Source: Paragyromitra xinjiangensis (Eukaryota; Ascomycota; Pezizomycetes; Pezizales; Discinaceae). From it: a stretch of 64,000 bases of DNA. Position numbers and translations under genes: made by a program. The notes beneath the pieces were generated by a model that saw only the letters and a list, made by a program, of their open reading frames with translations, made no database searches and was not told where the DNA came from. The stretch is taken from assembly GCA_038503065.1 (NCBI GenBank), contig JBCAMK010000001.1:1364001-1428000 (forward strand), in the 5' to 3' direction. Of this stretch, positions 24,572-37,265 are shown in pieces (positions within the stretch are counted from its first letter, which is position 1; every line of letters begins with the position of its first letter).

Positions 24572-27500
24572 ATGGAAAATGAGTTTGACAAAACGACAGC
24601 AGGAGGAGGACCATGTGAGCCATGCGAGCAGCCTTGCGAGGCCTCTTGCGACTCCTCCATCTGCGGCATCGCCATCGAGGATCCTCATACGACCCCACCA
24701 TCCGGATCCAGTATCGGTGACGAGAAGCAGATCTCCCAGACCGGCGACGATAACCGTCCCGCATCTCCCACCATTCTCGCCCTAGATGAGACCACAGCGC
24801 CTCCCCCCCTTCCTCCCCTTCCTCCAGCTCACGTGGGGACCTCCGAGCCGCCGCAACCTATATATCCCCAACTCTCCAACACCCTACCAGCGAGTCCTGT
24901 ATCGAAGTATACCAGCAAGATAAATGACAAGGACGAATCTATCCCAAAATCTTTCGACAGGTCTGATAAGAAGCTTGGGCGACAAGAGAAAGAGGTCTAC
25001 GAAGATAAGGATTTTGATGGTGTGCGACGAATGCACAAGTTCACATTATACGAGACTGCTACTAGGTTCTATATTGTCGGCTCAGATCTTTTAGATTCGA
25101 GATTCAGGATTTTGAAAATCGATCGTACGGCAGAGGTTGGAGACCTTAGCATAACGGAGGACGAAGTTATCTACACCCGAGAGGAGACATCAAGATTGCT
25201 GGCTACCATCGAGGATGGGAACAAGTCTACAGGAGGACTAAAGCATAGATGCCCGTTTTGGGGGCTTCTAGGGTTCGTCAGATTTACTGGTGCATATTAT
25301 ATGCTGCTTATCACGAAGAGGAGCAATGTTGCTATGATTGGGGGTCACTATGTTTATCAAGTGCGCCCACCTTTAAAAATTCAAAATCTCACAATATGAT
25401 AGTACGATTCTAACGTTTTTTTGCGAATATACAAAGATTGACAATACCGAATTAGTGCCCCTTACAGCTGGAAATTCAGCGCGCAGGCCCGATCGAAATT
25501 CTGAAGAAGCTCGCTTCGTCAGTATTTTAGGAAATTTAGACCTGACGAGGTCTTTTTACTTTAGTTATTCTTATGATATCACTCGAACACTCCAACACAA
25601 CATTATCCGCCAAAGGGAAGCCTTGCGTATAGGGTTAGCGCACCCAGAAAATCATGACTACAACGATATGTTTGCATGGAATCACTATTTGCTGGAGCCA
25701 GCAAAGTTACATATGAAAAATACTTATGATTGGTGCATGCCCATCGTCCATGGCTATGTGGATCAGTCTGGTAATGGTCACATTCCTTGAAAGATGGGTA
25801 TATTTGACTAATCTGGGGCGTATCAGCGATTTCGGTGTATGGGAGGATTGTTCACATTACTGTTATTGCTCGTCGCTCGAGGTACTTTGCTGGTGCAAGG
25901 TTTTTGAAGCGCGGTGCCAATGATTTGGTATATTACCCTAAGCAATTCAAAGCGATACTCAGTTCAACTTATAAATCCATGTAGGGATATGTTGCAAATG
26001 ATGTGGAAACGGAACAGATCGTTTCTGAAATGTTGACAACATCATTTCATGCTCCGGGAAAGAACCTTTACTCAAACCCTAACTACACATCATATGTACA
26101 GCACCGTGGAAGCATTCCACTATTTTGGACACAGAAGAATGATGCGGCCACACCCAAGCCCCCTGTAGAGAGTTTGTCCTTCCTCCCCCCCCAAACTCAG
26201 ATCAGCAAGAGCTAACTAGAATAAAGTGAATTTGGTGGATCCATTCTTTAGTGCTGCGGCATTACATTTTGACGACCTATTCCAGCGATATGGGGCACCA
26301 GTCATCGTACTAAATCTTGTGAAAGTCTGTATCATCAAATCCATATTCGTGACCTGCCTACTAATATCAATGGCCACAGTCAAAAGAGAGAACACCTAGA
26401 GAATCCCTACTGCTGAAAGAGTTTACACAAGCAATTAACTACCTCAACCAATTTCTCCCGGTTGACAAAAAGATTCACTACATTGCGTGGGACATGTCTC
26501 GCGCTTCAAAAAGGTAACCTACCATCGCATAGTATTAAATCTGTTTTCATCTGGCTTAAACTCAAACGGCAGTCGCGACCAAGATGTAATTCAAACACTC
26601 GAAACCATTGCTGAAAACGTTCTCAACACCACTGGTTTCTTTCACAATGGCCCATCAGCAGACGGTGCCGAAGCCTCTCTCCAAAACGGAGTTTGCAGGA
26701 CAAACTGCATAGACTGTCTAGACCGTACCAACGCCGCGCAGTTTGTTATCGGGAAAAGGGCTCTGGGACACCAGTTACATGCGTTAGGTGTTATATCGGA
26801 TACTAGTGTCGAATACGATACTGATGCAGTGGATCTATTTACGCATATGTATCATGATCATGGTGACACAATTGCTGTACAGTATGCAGGAAGTCATCTG
26901 GTTAATACCATGGAAACTTATCGAAAAATCAATCAAGTTAGTCTGATTACCAAGATATCAAGCGTATCGCTAGTTGCTAACTAGCGGTATCAATAGTGGA
27001 CAAGCCATTCGAGGGATATGCTGGAGAGCTTCAAACGGTATTACAACAATTCATTCTTAGATGCTCAACGACAAGAGGCGTATAACCTCTTCCTTGGAAA
27101 CTATATTTTTACTCAGGGACAACCTATGTTGTGGGACCTGTCAACAGACTACTACCTCCATCACGCTGATCCAAGACTTGACAAGAAACGACGTAGCTAT
27201 ACCAAGTGGTGGACACCCAAGAATCTTGAGAAGAGGTTAATGCCACTTACAACACAGCCGTTAGCCGAATTTTCAAGCAAGCCATACAGCTACTTTGACG
27301 ACTATTGGCTAGAGTATTACCGACCAAAAGCAGTATCTTCATTTCTGAAGGTGTTTTCCTATAATCTCAACTCGACATTGAGATACGTTCCCTTGAAGCA
27401 AACCCAGGAAGGTAAATACGATCTTAGCCCGTTTAAAGTGCGCACGATACATGCCGATCACCATGGCGCCGAAAACGCCGACAAAAGTAGCAAAACAAAC

Positions 27501-28155
27501 CAAGACGCGGAAACTGCGGAAGGCCGTCTCAAGAAAATAGCGGCCCTTCCTAGATGGCCATCGCCGCCGCCTAACACGCAACAGCAGCAGGGGCAAAAGT
27601 TACAAATCTCGAATATCCAGTTCCAGCTCCAAGGTCGAGATCAAAATCAAGTTAGTGGTGATATGCATAATGGGCTACGCAGCTCTAGTCCTGTCAAACA
27701 GCACTTTGCTGGGAAGGATTTGCTCCCTATTGAGCAAAGGAATACGAAGCAGGCTGTTGAGCGAAGTTTGAATCCGTCGATTAGCGATAAGGAAACCGCT
27801 GAATACGAACGGTAAGCCTATTCCCTACTCTTATCTACGCACTTCGCTAATTCTACGAAATAGGTATATGTCTCATCCACTTAATCTCCCGCTTGTAGTA
27901 ACCTCCGAACTCCCACCCAACACAAACATGGATTATGTCGACTATGTCAACAGTACTTCTCCAGAAGCTGTCGCGAGCATGGGTGTAAGAGACAAAGATA
28001 TCAGTCGATATGAAAAATTCGTCGAGATACCAGAAAACCCTCTAAGCGTGGACGAGACGGATAGAAGCAAGAATAGATATATGGCATATCAACAGTGGTT
28101 GAAGACGGGGAAGCTGAAACAGCAGAGGATCGGGATGCCATCGATACGGGTTTAG
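24572..28155 (+). CDS. FIG4: phosphatidylinositol 3,5-bisphosphate 5-phosphatase FIG4
   Basis: Sac-domain lipid phosphatase that works with Fab1/PIKfyve and Vac14 to set vacuolar PI(3,5)P2. Nine exons, 24572-25360, 25437-25770, 25827-25927, 25985-26171, 26227-26324, 26380-26513, 26573-26936, 26997-27811 and 27864-28155, give 1037 residues (yeast 879). A Pro/Ser-rich N-terminal extension precedes [19 protein letters not shown], the Sac-domain start. Restored motifs include [37 protein letters not shown] and [10 protein letters not shown]. The catalytic CX5R loop CIDCLDR is intact at about residues 593-599. The family-specific C-terminal region ([23 protein letters not shown]) follows. All eight introns are 52-76 nt and keep frame. 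It lies downstream of TSC1 in the same orientation. Confidence 0.97.
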
Positions 28156-29076
28156 GAAGTGACATGATCACGATATGGATTACGTTTTGTATGATTTCGT
28201 TGGAGCGTTTATCTTTTTAGGTGTTTTATACCTCTTTCTTGCATACGTACACGTATGGATGTAGTTTCTATTTCGTGGCAACGAGGCGTTAGGAGAAGCG
28301 TGTTATTTCTTTTCATCTCTATTCTTTCTATTATGCTTATAACGGGGTAGCAGGTGGAAAAGCTGCCGATTTTTGGTATGGGGGAGCGTGCGAAAGCTGT
28401 TCCCGGAACACTTTTCTCCATCTTTTCTAATGCTACTTTTAACTATCCCCGCTGTTAGTTAGGAAGGGTATCATTTAGTCGATGGCTGATGTAGCAGTGG
28501 TCGTTAGCGAGGCAACTCTGTATAGGGAGGAGTGCATCGTCACCATCATATATTACAGTTACCTATACTAAAATAGGTATACCACGCACCACCTCAAGGT
28601 CAATTAGTCTTCTCTCTCGCCGTAAGTCCCTCCATCTTGTATTGTCACGCTGTATAGTATGTGCCAACACTTCGACACCAGCGACACCAGCAACAAACTC
28701 CAAGTACCTGGCCTCGACATCTACCATCGATAGGGCTATTTCCTAACTTCACAGGGAACCAAAAATCGTCAACAATTGGGGCAGGGTCTGACGCTCTTTA
28801 GCAGCGACACTAAGATAGCTTAAAAATTACTCCAGCGCCGGCTGCGCAAAGGCTTTATTACTATATTATCAATGGTCCAAAAACGGACTGGATATCATAT
28901 CATGTACCGTTCTTCCGAGTGCCTCCCCCAACTTTTAAAATCCTACAAACTTGCCCAATATTTTAATACCCCTTGACCATTCTCTTTCACCAAACGCCTG
29001 GAATGAACAAAAACCCACAGAGGAAGTAATCTAAATATGTAAAAAATAAAAAATAAAAACAACGCCCTCGTGATGC
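28156..29076. other. convergent intergenic region FIG4 / PIG-P
   Basis: 0.9 kb holding the 3' flanks of both genes. AT-rich, no supported ORF or repeat. Confidence 0.55.
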
Positions 29077-30376
29077 TCACCAAGCACCCAACCCTTTCGC
29101 ATTCTCCAGGCTATACAGCGCCTCATCATCGAGCCCAACCTCAAAGTCCTCTCTCTCTCTTCCATCTCCGTAGAGAACTTCACACACACCTCCCACCGGA
29201 ATATCCATAACCGCGTCAGTCCCCCTCCCCCAGAGCGCCTTCCAATCCCTCACACCCCCCGTGCTCTCCAAAACTCCTGTTCCCTTCCATTTCTCACTGC
29301 AACTCTCTGCTCTGCCTCTCCCAGACCTTTTCGCAGATAGTTTCGCTTCATACACCTCTCGCCTCCGGTCCAGGCCAATATCAAGAAGACTTATCGGCGA
29401 CTCCCCGCCTACAGCCTCTCTACTCCCATCCTTACTCCTACTCTCGGTAGTAACCACAACAGGCACCTCTTTGCCAGGGACAGCCTCGAAGTCCACAGCA
29501 GCAATATTCGCAGCATCATCAACCACACTCTCGATATTCCCCAATCCTCTAGTTAGATACTCCATGTTATATGCTGCTAGCGCAACGTACACGTAGACCA
29601 CCAACATGACCAAAAAGCTCGGTATCGCAAGAGACCACCATCGTGACGGGTAGTAGTGTATTCCCACTGCGTGCAGGAGCGCCGCGGGGGAGTAGGACCA
29701 AATTATGTAGATTAAGAAGGCGAGTGAAGAGACAAGGTATAGGACGAAGCCATAGTATTCGTAAGTTGGTACCTTCGGTGAGGCGCGGGGAGTTGATTGT
29801 GCGATCCGGGAAGAAGTCGCAACAGCCTCGGAGTCGGAGCTGTCGGGTGTGGTTGGACGTGAGGGCGTGAAAGGGGGTCGCAAGAGTGAGGTCAGAGAGG
29901 GTGAAGGTGGGAGAGGCTATTGAAAATGTCAGTAGGAAGCTCAGTTTGCAGTGTAGTAAGGGGTGGAGGGAGTATACTGTAGGAGGGCGATTGTAGAACG
30001 GCGGTGCGAAAGAGCTGGGGTGAAGCATTCCACCACCGCTCGCTCCGCCAGAAGCCCAGCTCGGAAGTGACGCGGTAGAGCTACTGGAAGAAATTGAATC
30101 TACGTCGTCATCGTCGGAATCTGAGAGACCTCCTCCCCCTCCTCCTGGACCTGCACCGCTACCGCCGAGACCGCCATTGCTGTTGCCGCTACCAAAGGAA
30201 TTTCTTTTTCGCCGAGCTGCATCACTGAGGAGGTGTGGGGAGGATACGGATGTGGTGAATGGCAGTGGGTGGAGTGATGAGGATGGCATGGGGTTGATGT
30301 TGACGTCGTTGGAACTTCGTGTGCCCAGTTTCGAAAGAGTTTCCAAATACGGGACTGGGATGTAAGCTATCAACAT
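29077..30376 (-). CDS. GPI19: GPI-GlcNAc transferase subunit PIG-P
   Basis: Subunit of the ER complex that adds GlcNAc to phosphatidylinositol, the first step of GPI-anchor synthesis. Two exons, 30376-29978 and 29916-29077, give 412 residues; the 61-nt intron joins FYNRPPT to PLPPSPSLTSLLRPP. The PIG-P core begins at YEYYGFVLYLVSSLAFLIY (first membrane helix, about 189-206). It continues with HYYPSRWWSLAIPSFLVML (second helix, about 229-249). The long Ser/Gly/Asp-rich N-terminus and the C-terminal tail ending near VGGVCEVLYG are typical of filamentous fungi. The first ATG (30376) adds 29 residues before a second in-frame ATG at 30289; the shorter form MPSSSLHPLP looks more family-like, so the true start is uncertain. 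Confidence 0.94.
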
Positions 30377-30693
30377 CCCACAGCAAACGAGAGATCATCA
30401 CTCGCTATGGCTTCCAGATTGTACGGATATAAATTCCGTACCGAACTACGCGATCCTTTGATAACTCGAGTAATCCCAGAAACTTCTTGCCATTGAATTC
30501 CTTGACGCCGAAAGAATCATGAACTATTACGCACATAACATGCCACATAGAAGAAGAAAAGAATAAACAGTACGAAGATAGAAACGCCCAAAAAGAAAAA
30601 AATGAGTCCCCTCCCAATGAATCACTGTAGCATCTGCATCCCTCGTTCACACACGACTATCCTCTATCCCAATATCAACCTGCCCAGCAGTCT
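30377..30693. other. PIG-P promoter / BOS1 3' spacer
   Basis: 317 bp between two minus-strand genes. No motif recognised. Confidence 0.5.
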
Positions 30694-31625
30694 TCAGCGC
30701 AGCCACTTCAATACCAAATAGCAAAACACAAAGAAAATCACTACTCCTCCGTAGAAGATCCACTTATCCTGACTCGCCCTCCTTTCAATCATCCTAATAG
30801 TATCCCTGCTCACCCCCAGCGTGTTCGCAACACTATACAGCTTCTTCTGGGTATTTTTCAACATCGCCCTCTGTTCGCCCAGGTCCGCGAGCACAGCCCT
30901 CCCACGGTCTAGATAATCATCCAGTTGTTCATTAGCCCTGCCCATGAAATCTCTCTCCCTAAACACCTGATCCTCCCTAGCAAGGCTTCCATGCTGTAGT
31001 CCAGAACCGGGTGCCGGCGCAAAGGGAGAATGGGAGGTAGTTGAGTGGGTTCGGGTGTGTGCGGAGTTAGCATACGGGTTCTCCGGCGTCGCGGAGCTAT
31101 GTCCACGGCGCCCAAGGAGCTCCCCGCGGGCGACGGTGTGCTCTTGCTCTGAACGGTCGGATTTCAGCTTTTCGAATTGTTGTCGGTATTCGCTCATTTC
31201 CTTGCGGAAGTTCTTGGCGCGCTGAAAAGCCTTTTCTTGTTTGGCGGGAACGATCTCCCGTCGTGCCATAGAATCGTAATCATCGATGGTGCGGGCGAGA
31301 GATGCGAGTGATGCGGAGATCTGGCCTGTTCCATCATCGCTATCAGTGAGACTGAGGTTGTAGAAGCTTGAACCCCCCCCCCCACCACAAGAATCGATTA
31401 TGATCATGATGAGACGCAGATGCAGAGACATACCTTGTAGCGCCGGGGACGAGCTCACAGGTGATTCAGCGAAGGTGTTGAGGTCCTTCTTGATCGACCC
31501 TGTCTGCTTCAGCGCGGAATTGAACAGCGAATTCTGCCACCACCACACATCAGCATCCCACCCCACCCGACCCACAACTTCATCCCACAGCCTTATTCTT
31601 CTTGTTTTGTAGAAAGACATACCAT
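30694..31625 (-). CDS. BOS1: ER-Golgi Qb-SNARE BOS1 (membrin)
   Basis: t-SNARE for ER-to-Golgi vesicle fusion. Exons 31625-31623, 31533-31434 and 31325-30694 give 244 residues, the same length as yeast Bos1. The start is unusual: the first exon contributes the ATG alone (ATG followed directly by GTATGT), and the second begins AATTCG, giving MNSLFNSALKQTGSIKKDLN. The N-terminal regulatory helices continue through SASLASLARTIDDYDSMARR. The Qb SNARE helix (about 155-215) is followed by a C-terminal anchor, WIFYGGVVIFFVFCYLVLKW, at about 222-241. Intron 2 (108 nt) contains a G11 run on the coding strand. It sits in a minus-strand row with PIG-P and the TBP gene. Confidence 0.96.
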
Positions 31626-32942
31626 GATATCCCAAATGCGTCCGAAGCCCCTGAAAGAGTAGACCTCACAGTACTTGCTAAACAGTGCCTAAGCCTCTTC
31701 GTAACAGACAGCACGATCAGCAGCAGGAACAGCGGATGTGCAGATAGTCTCAAACGGCGATGCGCGACGACGACGACGAACTCGATAGACAGGGGAGTGG
31801 TGTGTAGATGGAGTTGGATGGACAAGTATGGAGTAGCGCTAGGGCTCTTTGTTGGCGCTGGCATGGGATTAAAATTCGATCTTGCGAAGATGACACTTGG
31901 AGGTTTCGTTGCGGCTCCCACGACACTGTCTTTCTGTATCTGTCTGTCCTTTCCGGCCTCTTCTGGAATACAGCTCACCGTCTCGTCCAACAAGCTGAAG
32001 AGCGCAGCAGGATCCCGACGTTCCCCCGCAGATATACGATCAATCCTCATAGGCAGGGCGATATTTTATCCAAAAAAGAAACCATGTTTTCTTTCCCCCT
32101 TTGTTTACAAACTTCACAATCACTGCATATCGTATTGCCTTTAGCCAACAGGAATCTTTTTCGTTTTTCCTAAATACAATACAATCTTCAATTACTCTAT
32201 TATCGAGCAGAGAGTACAGAGCGCAGAGGCAGCTTTGGATCAGGTCAAGCCAGGTCAGGTCAGAGCCAACGCAAAACTTTATTACGAGCAGCGAAGGCTT
32301 CTTTAAGAGCACATTCTGGAGAGCCGTCGATGGAAAAATACTCGACAGCTAGACAAAGCCTGTAGACCCTCCTCTTTTCCTCACATGAGGAAGCCATTAA
32401 CCCCCCAGTAATCCATTCTCAGCGGCTCTCGGCGCACTGGAACGTTAACTGGCAGTTCTGATCATTCTCTCTCATCCCAAATTCATCGGTCGCGGATCTC
32501 CACGCGCCGTGATCAAAATCCCCAGTTACCCTCAGTATCTCTCGCCGACAATGCGTGGTAAAACAAATAAAGAAGTGTAAAGGTGTCAGGGAAAAACAAC
32601 AAAGATGCTAGAGGGAAAAAAAATAAGAGAAAAGGAAATCTCAAAAAGAACACAAGACCAGGGCTCTAGTTTGCGATACTCCGGTAAAGAAAAAAACCCA
32701 TACCCATAAAGAAAAAAGGAAAAAAAGCCCAAACAAAAACACCACACGATGCAAGTTATAATAGCAACGGTGAAAGAGCCTCCCTTACTGTTTCTTTCGC
32801 CGGTAAAAAAAAGGAAATAAAACCGCGTTCCCTATTCATTTTCAATCAGCCCCTCCCGATTTACTTTTGATGTCGTCCCGTCATGAAGAAAAAAATTAAT
32901 AATACAAATGATGAGTGGATATTGTCAAGCGACCCAGGTAGA
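31626..32942. other. BOS1 promoter / TBP 3' region
   Basis: 1.3 kb upstream of BOS1. Overlapping ORFs on both strands (for example 31602-32144 forward) are judged chance ORFs in the BOS1 leader. The 32.5-32.9 kb part is A-rich and probably holds the TBP 3' UTR. Confidence 0.5.
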
Positions 32943-33918
32943 TTAGACTTTGCGGAAATCTATTACACTGTCAGTAAAATATCGAGCAATAAACAGGTAG
33001 AGAAAGGTGACAATACCGTTTAGCACAGGGTAGATGGACTCGAAGGCCGTGTAAATCTCTTCACGGACCTTCGCGCCCGTCAAGACAATCTTGCCGCTCA
33101 CGAAGATCAACAGAACAATTTTTGGCTTAATCATTCTGTAAATCAAACCAGGGAACAACTCCGGCTCGTAAGAGCTAAAGTGGTGATGGCGGGAGGCGAG
33201 CCCCTCGAGACGGATCGGGAACTTGATGTCACAAGATCCGACAATGTTCTGGATCTTAAAGTCGGTAAACTTGGCGTTGAAGCCGAGCTTCTGGATGATA
33301 CGAGCGTATTTGCGCGACGCAAGTTTAGAGTCATCTTCAGACTTAGCACCGGTGACGACCATTTTGCCGGAGGCGAAGATCAATGCGGTAGTTTTCGGCT
33401 CGCGAATACGCATGATAACAGCGGCGAAACGCTACAGCAGTGACAGCATAAGTAAGTGCTAAAAAGAACCAGGGTCATCAGAGTAGCAAATAGGTTAGTA
33501 GTACCTTAGGATTGTACTCCGCGTTCCTAGCATGCAGCGCAATCGTCTTAAGGTCCAATCGACAATCTAGATTGACGGTTGCGACGATGTTTCTTTATGC
33601 ATGCCAATTTAATTTGTGTTAAAAAAAATGGAGAAAAACTGGGGCTACTCACTGCAGGGTAGGAACAATCCCGCTAACTGATGGTGTACCGTTAGGCGTA
33701 GCAGCAGGAGTAGCAGGAGTAGCAACAGGTCCCGACTGATCATCAGCTTGCTCGCCCTGTTCGCTCTGTTCGCCTTGTTGGCCGTTCAACTTCTGGCTCT
33801 CGACATCAGAAGATGGGGGAGTGAGATCGCCGGCACCACCAGGGAAAGACAGCGACGCCGGACTAGTGAAAGCCTTCGCTTGCAGAGCATTCTGCGGATG
33901 AGAGATGATGGCAGACAT
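32943..33918 (-). CDS. SPT15: TATA-box-binding protein
   Basis: General transcription factor for all three nuclear RNA polymerases. Exons 33918-33653, 33592-33505, 33431-33017 and 32959-32943 give 261 residues. A variable N-terminal segment of about 85 residues with Gln/Glu/Gly and Ala/Thr/Pro repeats precedes the saddle core. Repeat 1 is marked by [20 protein letters not shown] and [14 protein letters not shown], repeat 2 by [20 protein letters not shown] and [20 protein letters not shown]. The last exon is only 17 nt and completes YPVLNDFRKV. The final 57-nt intron is a multiple of three without an in-frame stop, so read-through would insert 19 spurious residues into the last helix. The start is the ATG of [10 protein letters not shown]. 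Confidence 0.98.
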
Positions 33919-34504
33919 GATTGTAGATGAGAGCGACACCAAAGACCGATGACGGAAGGGTGAAGGGTAGAGGGTTTGGTTGATTTAGTTTGGTTTGGTT
34001 GGTTGTTATTCTTTGGTGTTCAAAGAATGTATACCGGCTAAGGAGAAGAACAACCGAATGTCTCCCCTACTTGGTGACGATGTAGTTCTTTTTTGTTGAT
34101 TGATGGTTGATGACTTTTTTTTCTGATTCTTGTAAAGGAGTGGCTGCTATCGATGAAGAATGAAGGACAGACGGTTCACGCTGCTTGCTGATAAAGCTGC
34201 TAAGGGGTTGTGATGATGTTATTTAGATGGTGATGTTGATTGTTGTGGCGACCGACGCAATATGCAACACAAGTACCAACGATCCAGACAATCGGTTCTT
34301 CTTCTTCTGTCGCGATGACTAAGAAAGCAGGCGTTCTGATTATTACGAAGGAGGGAGATCGAACAGCGCTTCGGGGGATGTCGAAGATACGCTGATCAGC
34401 ACGATAAGAACAGAGTCGTGGGGGGATGAACAAACGGGGGTTGGTTCTGCGCGTGGGTGAGGCCAGAGGTTTTTAAAGAGAAGGGTGAGCGGGATGCGGA
34501 CCAG

Positions 34505-34512
34505 CTTATATA
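34505..34512 (-). promoter_or_regulatory. candidate TATA box upstream of TBP gene
   Basis: TATATAAG on the minus strand, about 590 bp before the TBP start codon. If used, the transcript would have a leader of more than 500 nt or a leader intron. The match is good but single-motif evidence is weak. Confidence 0.35.
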
Positions 34513-37166
34513 CATCCAGCGCCAAGACTTCGCCTTGTGCCGCAGATGTGACTCACACACGCTAAACGCCTCTAGCACTCCCTTTTCGGCGCATGAAGGG
34601 GGGTGAGTCGCAGACTTTTCACAAACCAGGCTGCAACAACAACGATTATCCACCACCTAAAACAGCCGGTCCGAAGGCAACTTTTTTTGCTTCCACCAAC
34701 AAAAGAAAACTACAGCAGTGTACAGCCCCATCTGGTCGGCGATGCAGAAGAACTATGCAGACAAAAAAAACCCACGCGAATAAAATAAATAACCCCCCTC
34801 CAAAGAAAGGCCCCGCTCCCATCTCGTAATAACCATTCCCTCTGTGGATACACATCATAACAACAGAAGGTTCCAGCCCAGCCTGGAAGGTGAAAGAGAA
34901 GAGCCTCCGATGAAGGTTGTCTGTTGCCACGGTCCTGTTGGTTGGTGATTGCCAGTCGCAAATGCACCCCCTGTTCATCTTAGAGCCTCCCTGTTTTTTT
35001 TTCCTGCCCGCCCCGCCCCTTTCTTTCTCTCTCCGTGTGCCGTTGACGCGTCGCTTTGTCCCCTCCATTCGCCCCCCTTGGATTTGCGCCAGAACACACC
35101 GAAAGAAAATCGCCTCACAGCTGGCTCTGTTGTCAGTCTCGCCCATCCATTCCGTGTCAGCGCGTCCGTCATATTGGTATTTTCTGGTCCCCCCCTCAAA
35201 GTTGTCTGCTGTCCTCCGCTAGTCAGTGAGTCAGTAGGACCATAAGCCTTTCTGACATTTTCCACCAGCGAAATTAATTCCCCTCAAAAAAATAAATAAG
35301 CTGAGAGTGCAAAGATAGGACAAGAGCGAGAGGAAGAAACAAAGACAACTCCAAAAAACAAACCGCCTCAAGATGCCACTTGTGACAGTGGGTGATGAAG
35401 TGGGGAGGCAAGGAAACAGAAAAATCAAGGGAAAAGCGGGACTCGAGTCGGAAGAAAAGAAGAGGGGAGAGAGAGGCGCTGCAATCTGACCGGGCCTCCT
35501 TGAAACTGTAATCAAACGCCCGCTTCTTGGCTCCACAGCTGACACGGGACGGTGCCGCTAACCTATTCTCAACAGCCGCTTGTGGACCCAAGATTGCCGT
35601 TCGCAGTCCATTCTTTGCCGGCCCTTGCGGCGACGCAATGCTCCAAGACGCCCCTGGCAATGATGATGGTTAGAGATAGAGAGGCATGCTGGAAATTGTT
35701 TGGAATACACAAGGAGAGGACACTCAAGAATTCCGAACCTCTGTTGTAAAACAGAGGTTCCTTTTGGCCCTGATACGGGTAGTCAGTTTTGTTAGGCTAC
35801 AACCCACCAGAAAACCCAATCTCACATCACGTGTGCGACAATATCTGCGCACAGCGACGAAGAAGCCAACTCGGTGTCAGTTATGTGACACACCCAGCAA
35901 TAAATACCAACCAAGCAAGCGGGGGTTTCTGAAAGAACAAAAGTCATTTCGTTTGGGGCTTAAAAGCAAGGAAGCGAAAAGAAACGACACCTCCCGTCAT
36001 TTCTTGCCGCAAAGACTAACGGTGAACTTTTATGGAGGAAGGAGAGTCAGCTCGAGTAATTATGCCTATGTTGAACCCGAGTAAGGGCAATTCGCAATTT
36101 ACCCCCTCAGCGGATTAAATATCATAGAAGCGACAATTATGTTTAAAGCGGTCACTAGGAGTCGTCCTCGCATCATCAACACGCCTCCCTTCCTCCCTTC
36201 CTCCGCCGGCGGGCCTCGCTCCCCGCTGACCTCCTTACCAATAAACCATACAATAAACCATACCATACCATTCGCTGAAAAACTCACAAGTCTCTCCAAT
36301 TCCACAACGGGATAGCCAGGCTCAGGCTAAAATTAGCTCTATACTAGCAAGGTAACTGTACTTTACCTGTGTTTACAGTCACTCCCGGCTACTCGACGAA
36401 ACTGGCTATTTGACGAACAGAGGTTGTCGCTTAGGAGACTTTCACAACTCTCTCAAAAATTGTAACTACATGATGGCCAAAATATTGTACAAATGGGATT
36501 TGTTGCTGACTGGGCCCTGGCCCCGCTGTTTCCTGACTTGAAGCCTGGGAGCTCATAGTTTTTCGCTTTTTCACAGCAAGTTTCGTCCAATGCCCAGTTT
36601 CGTCGGGTGGCCAGGAGTGACCGTAGGGTTTACCACACGAAAAAAAGCAGCCACTTTCTGCAGCCAAAGAATACCAACAAGTATTCCAGGGCCAAGCCAA
36701 GAACTGCATTTCTAATAATTTTCTACAACATCGCCATTTTTCGATTACCGATAAATCGCTTAACCCCGCTCATGTACTACACCACCATGATACTACCAGT
36801 ATGGCTTGCCACTGCACTAATAATTACTGTGTTCCAAATATACCTACTACAGCTACTGCGTCCCGTCTCCGGAATCACTGTTCCGAGATCTTTTAGGGAT
36901 AGAACCATACTCTGCCGCGAATTTCAGGTCTTTAACAGGAATATATTGCGAACCTTAACGCCAACAAGTCCCGCTTAGGCCAAAAGCCAACCGGCTTTGA
37001 GCGGATATTGTATACACGAGATCGCGTTGGGGAACGCGTTCCCTTTAGGCAATTATTTCCAAGTGTGCAGATAATGGTACTAGCATAATGGTCAGTTCCA
37101 ACAGGAAAAAACAATTCTCCAAAACTCTCTATCGCGGATGTCCATTGAACTCCTTCAAAATTGGAG

Positions 37167-37175
37167 TATATAAAG
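37167..37175 (+). promoter_or_regulatory. TATA box of the secreted-protein gene
   Basis: TATATAAAG, 99 bp upstream of the ATG at 37266, at a sensible spacing for a fungal core promoter. It suggests a strongly inducible gene. Confidence 0.6.
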
Positions 37176-37265
37176 AGAGCATTTTCCCGAGTTCTATTTG
37201 CTTTCAGTATCAATATCACATCACACAACTCAAATCCTACTCCCTTAAAAATAAAAACAGCAATC

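Larger units (their letters stand above)
33919..37265. other. 3.3 kb divergent intergenic region, TBP / secreted protein gene
   Basis: Contains the TBP promoter and leader on the left and the promoter of the secreted-protein gene on the right. 34.6-35.6 kb has pyrimidine- and purine-rich tracts that generate long chance ORFs on both strands (for example a 166-codon ORF at 34646-35146, minus). No gene supported. Confidence 0.55.

Noticed and set aside
31580..32144. Overlapping ORFs on both strands (156 and 180 codons) next to BOS1
   Set aside because: They overlap the BOS1 start exon and leader and show no recognisable motif; BOS1 is the real gene.
34646..35146. 166-codon minus-strand ORF upstream of the TBP gene
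   Set aside because: Low-complexity Gly/Arg/Lys and hydrophobic runs driven by skewed base composition; no domain, and opposing ORFs overlap it.
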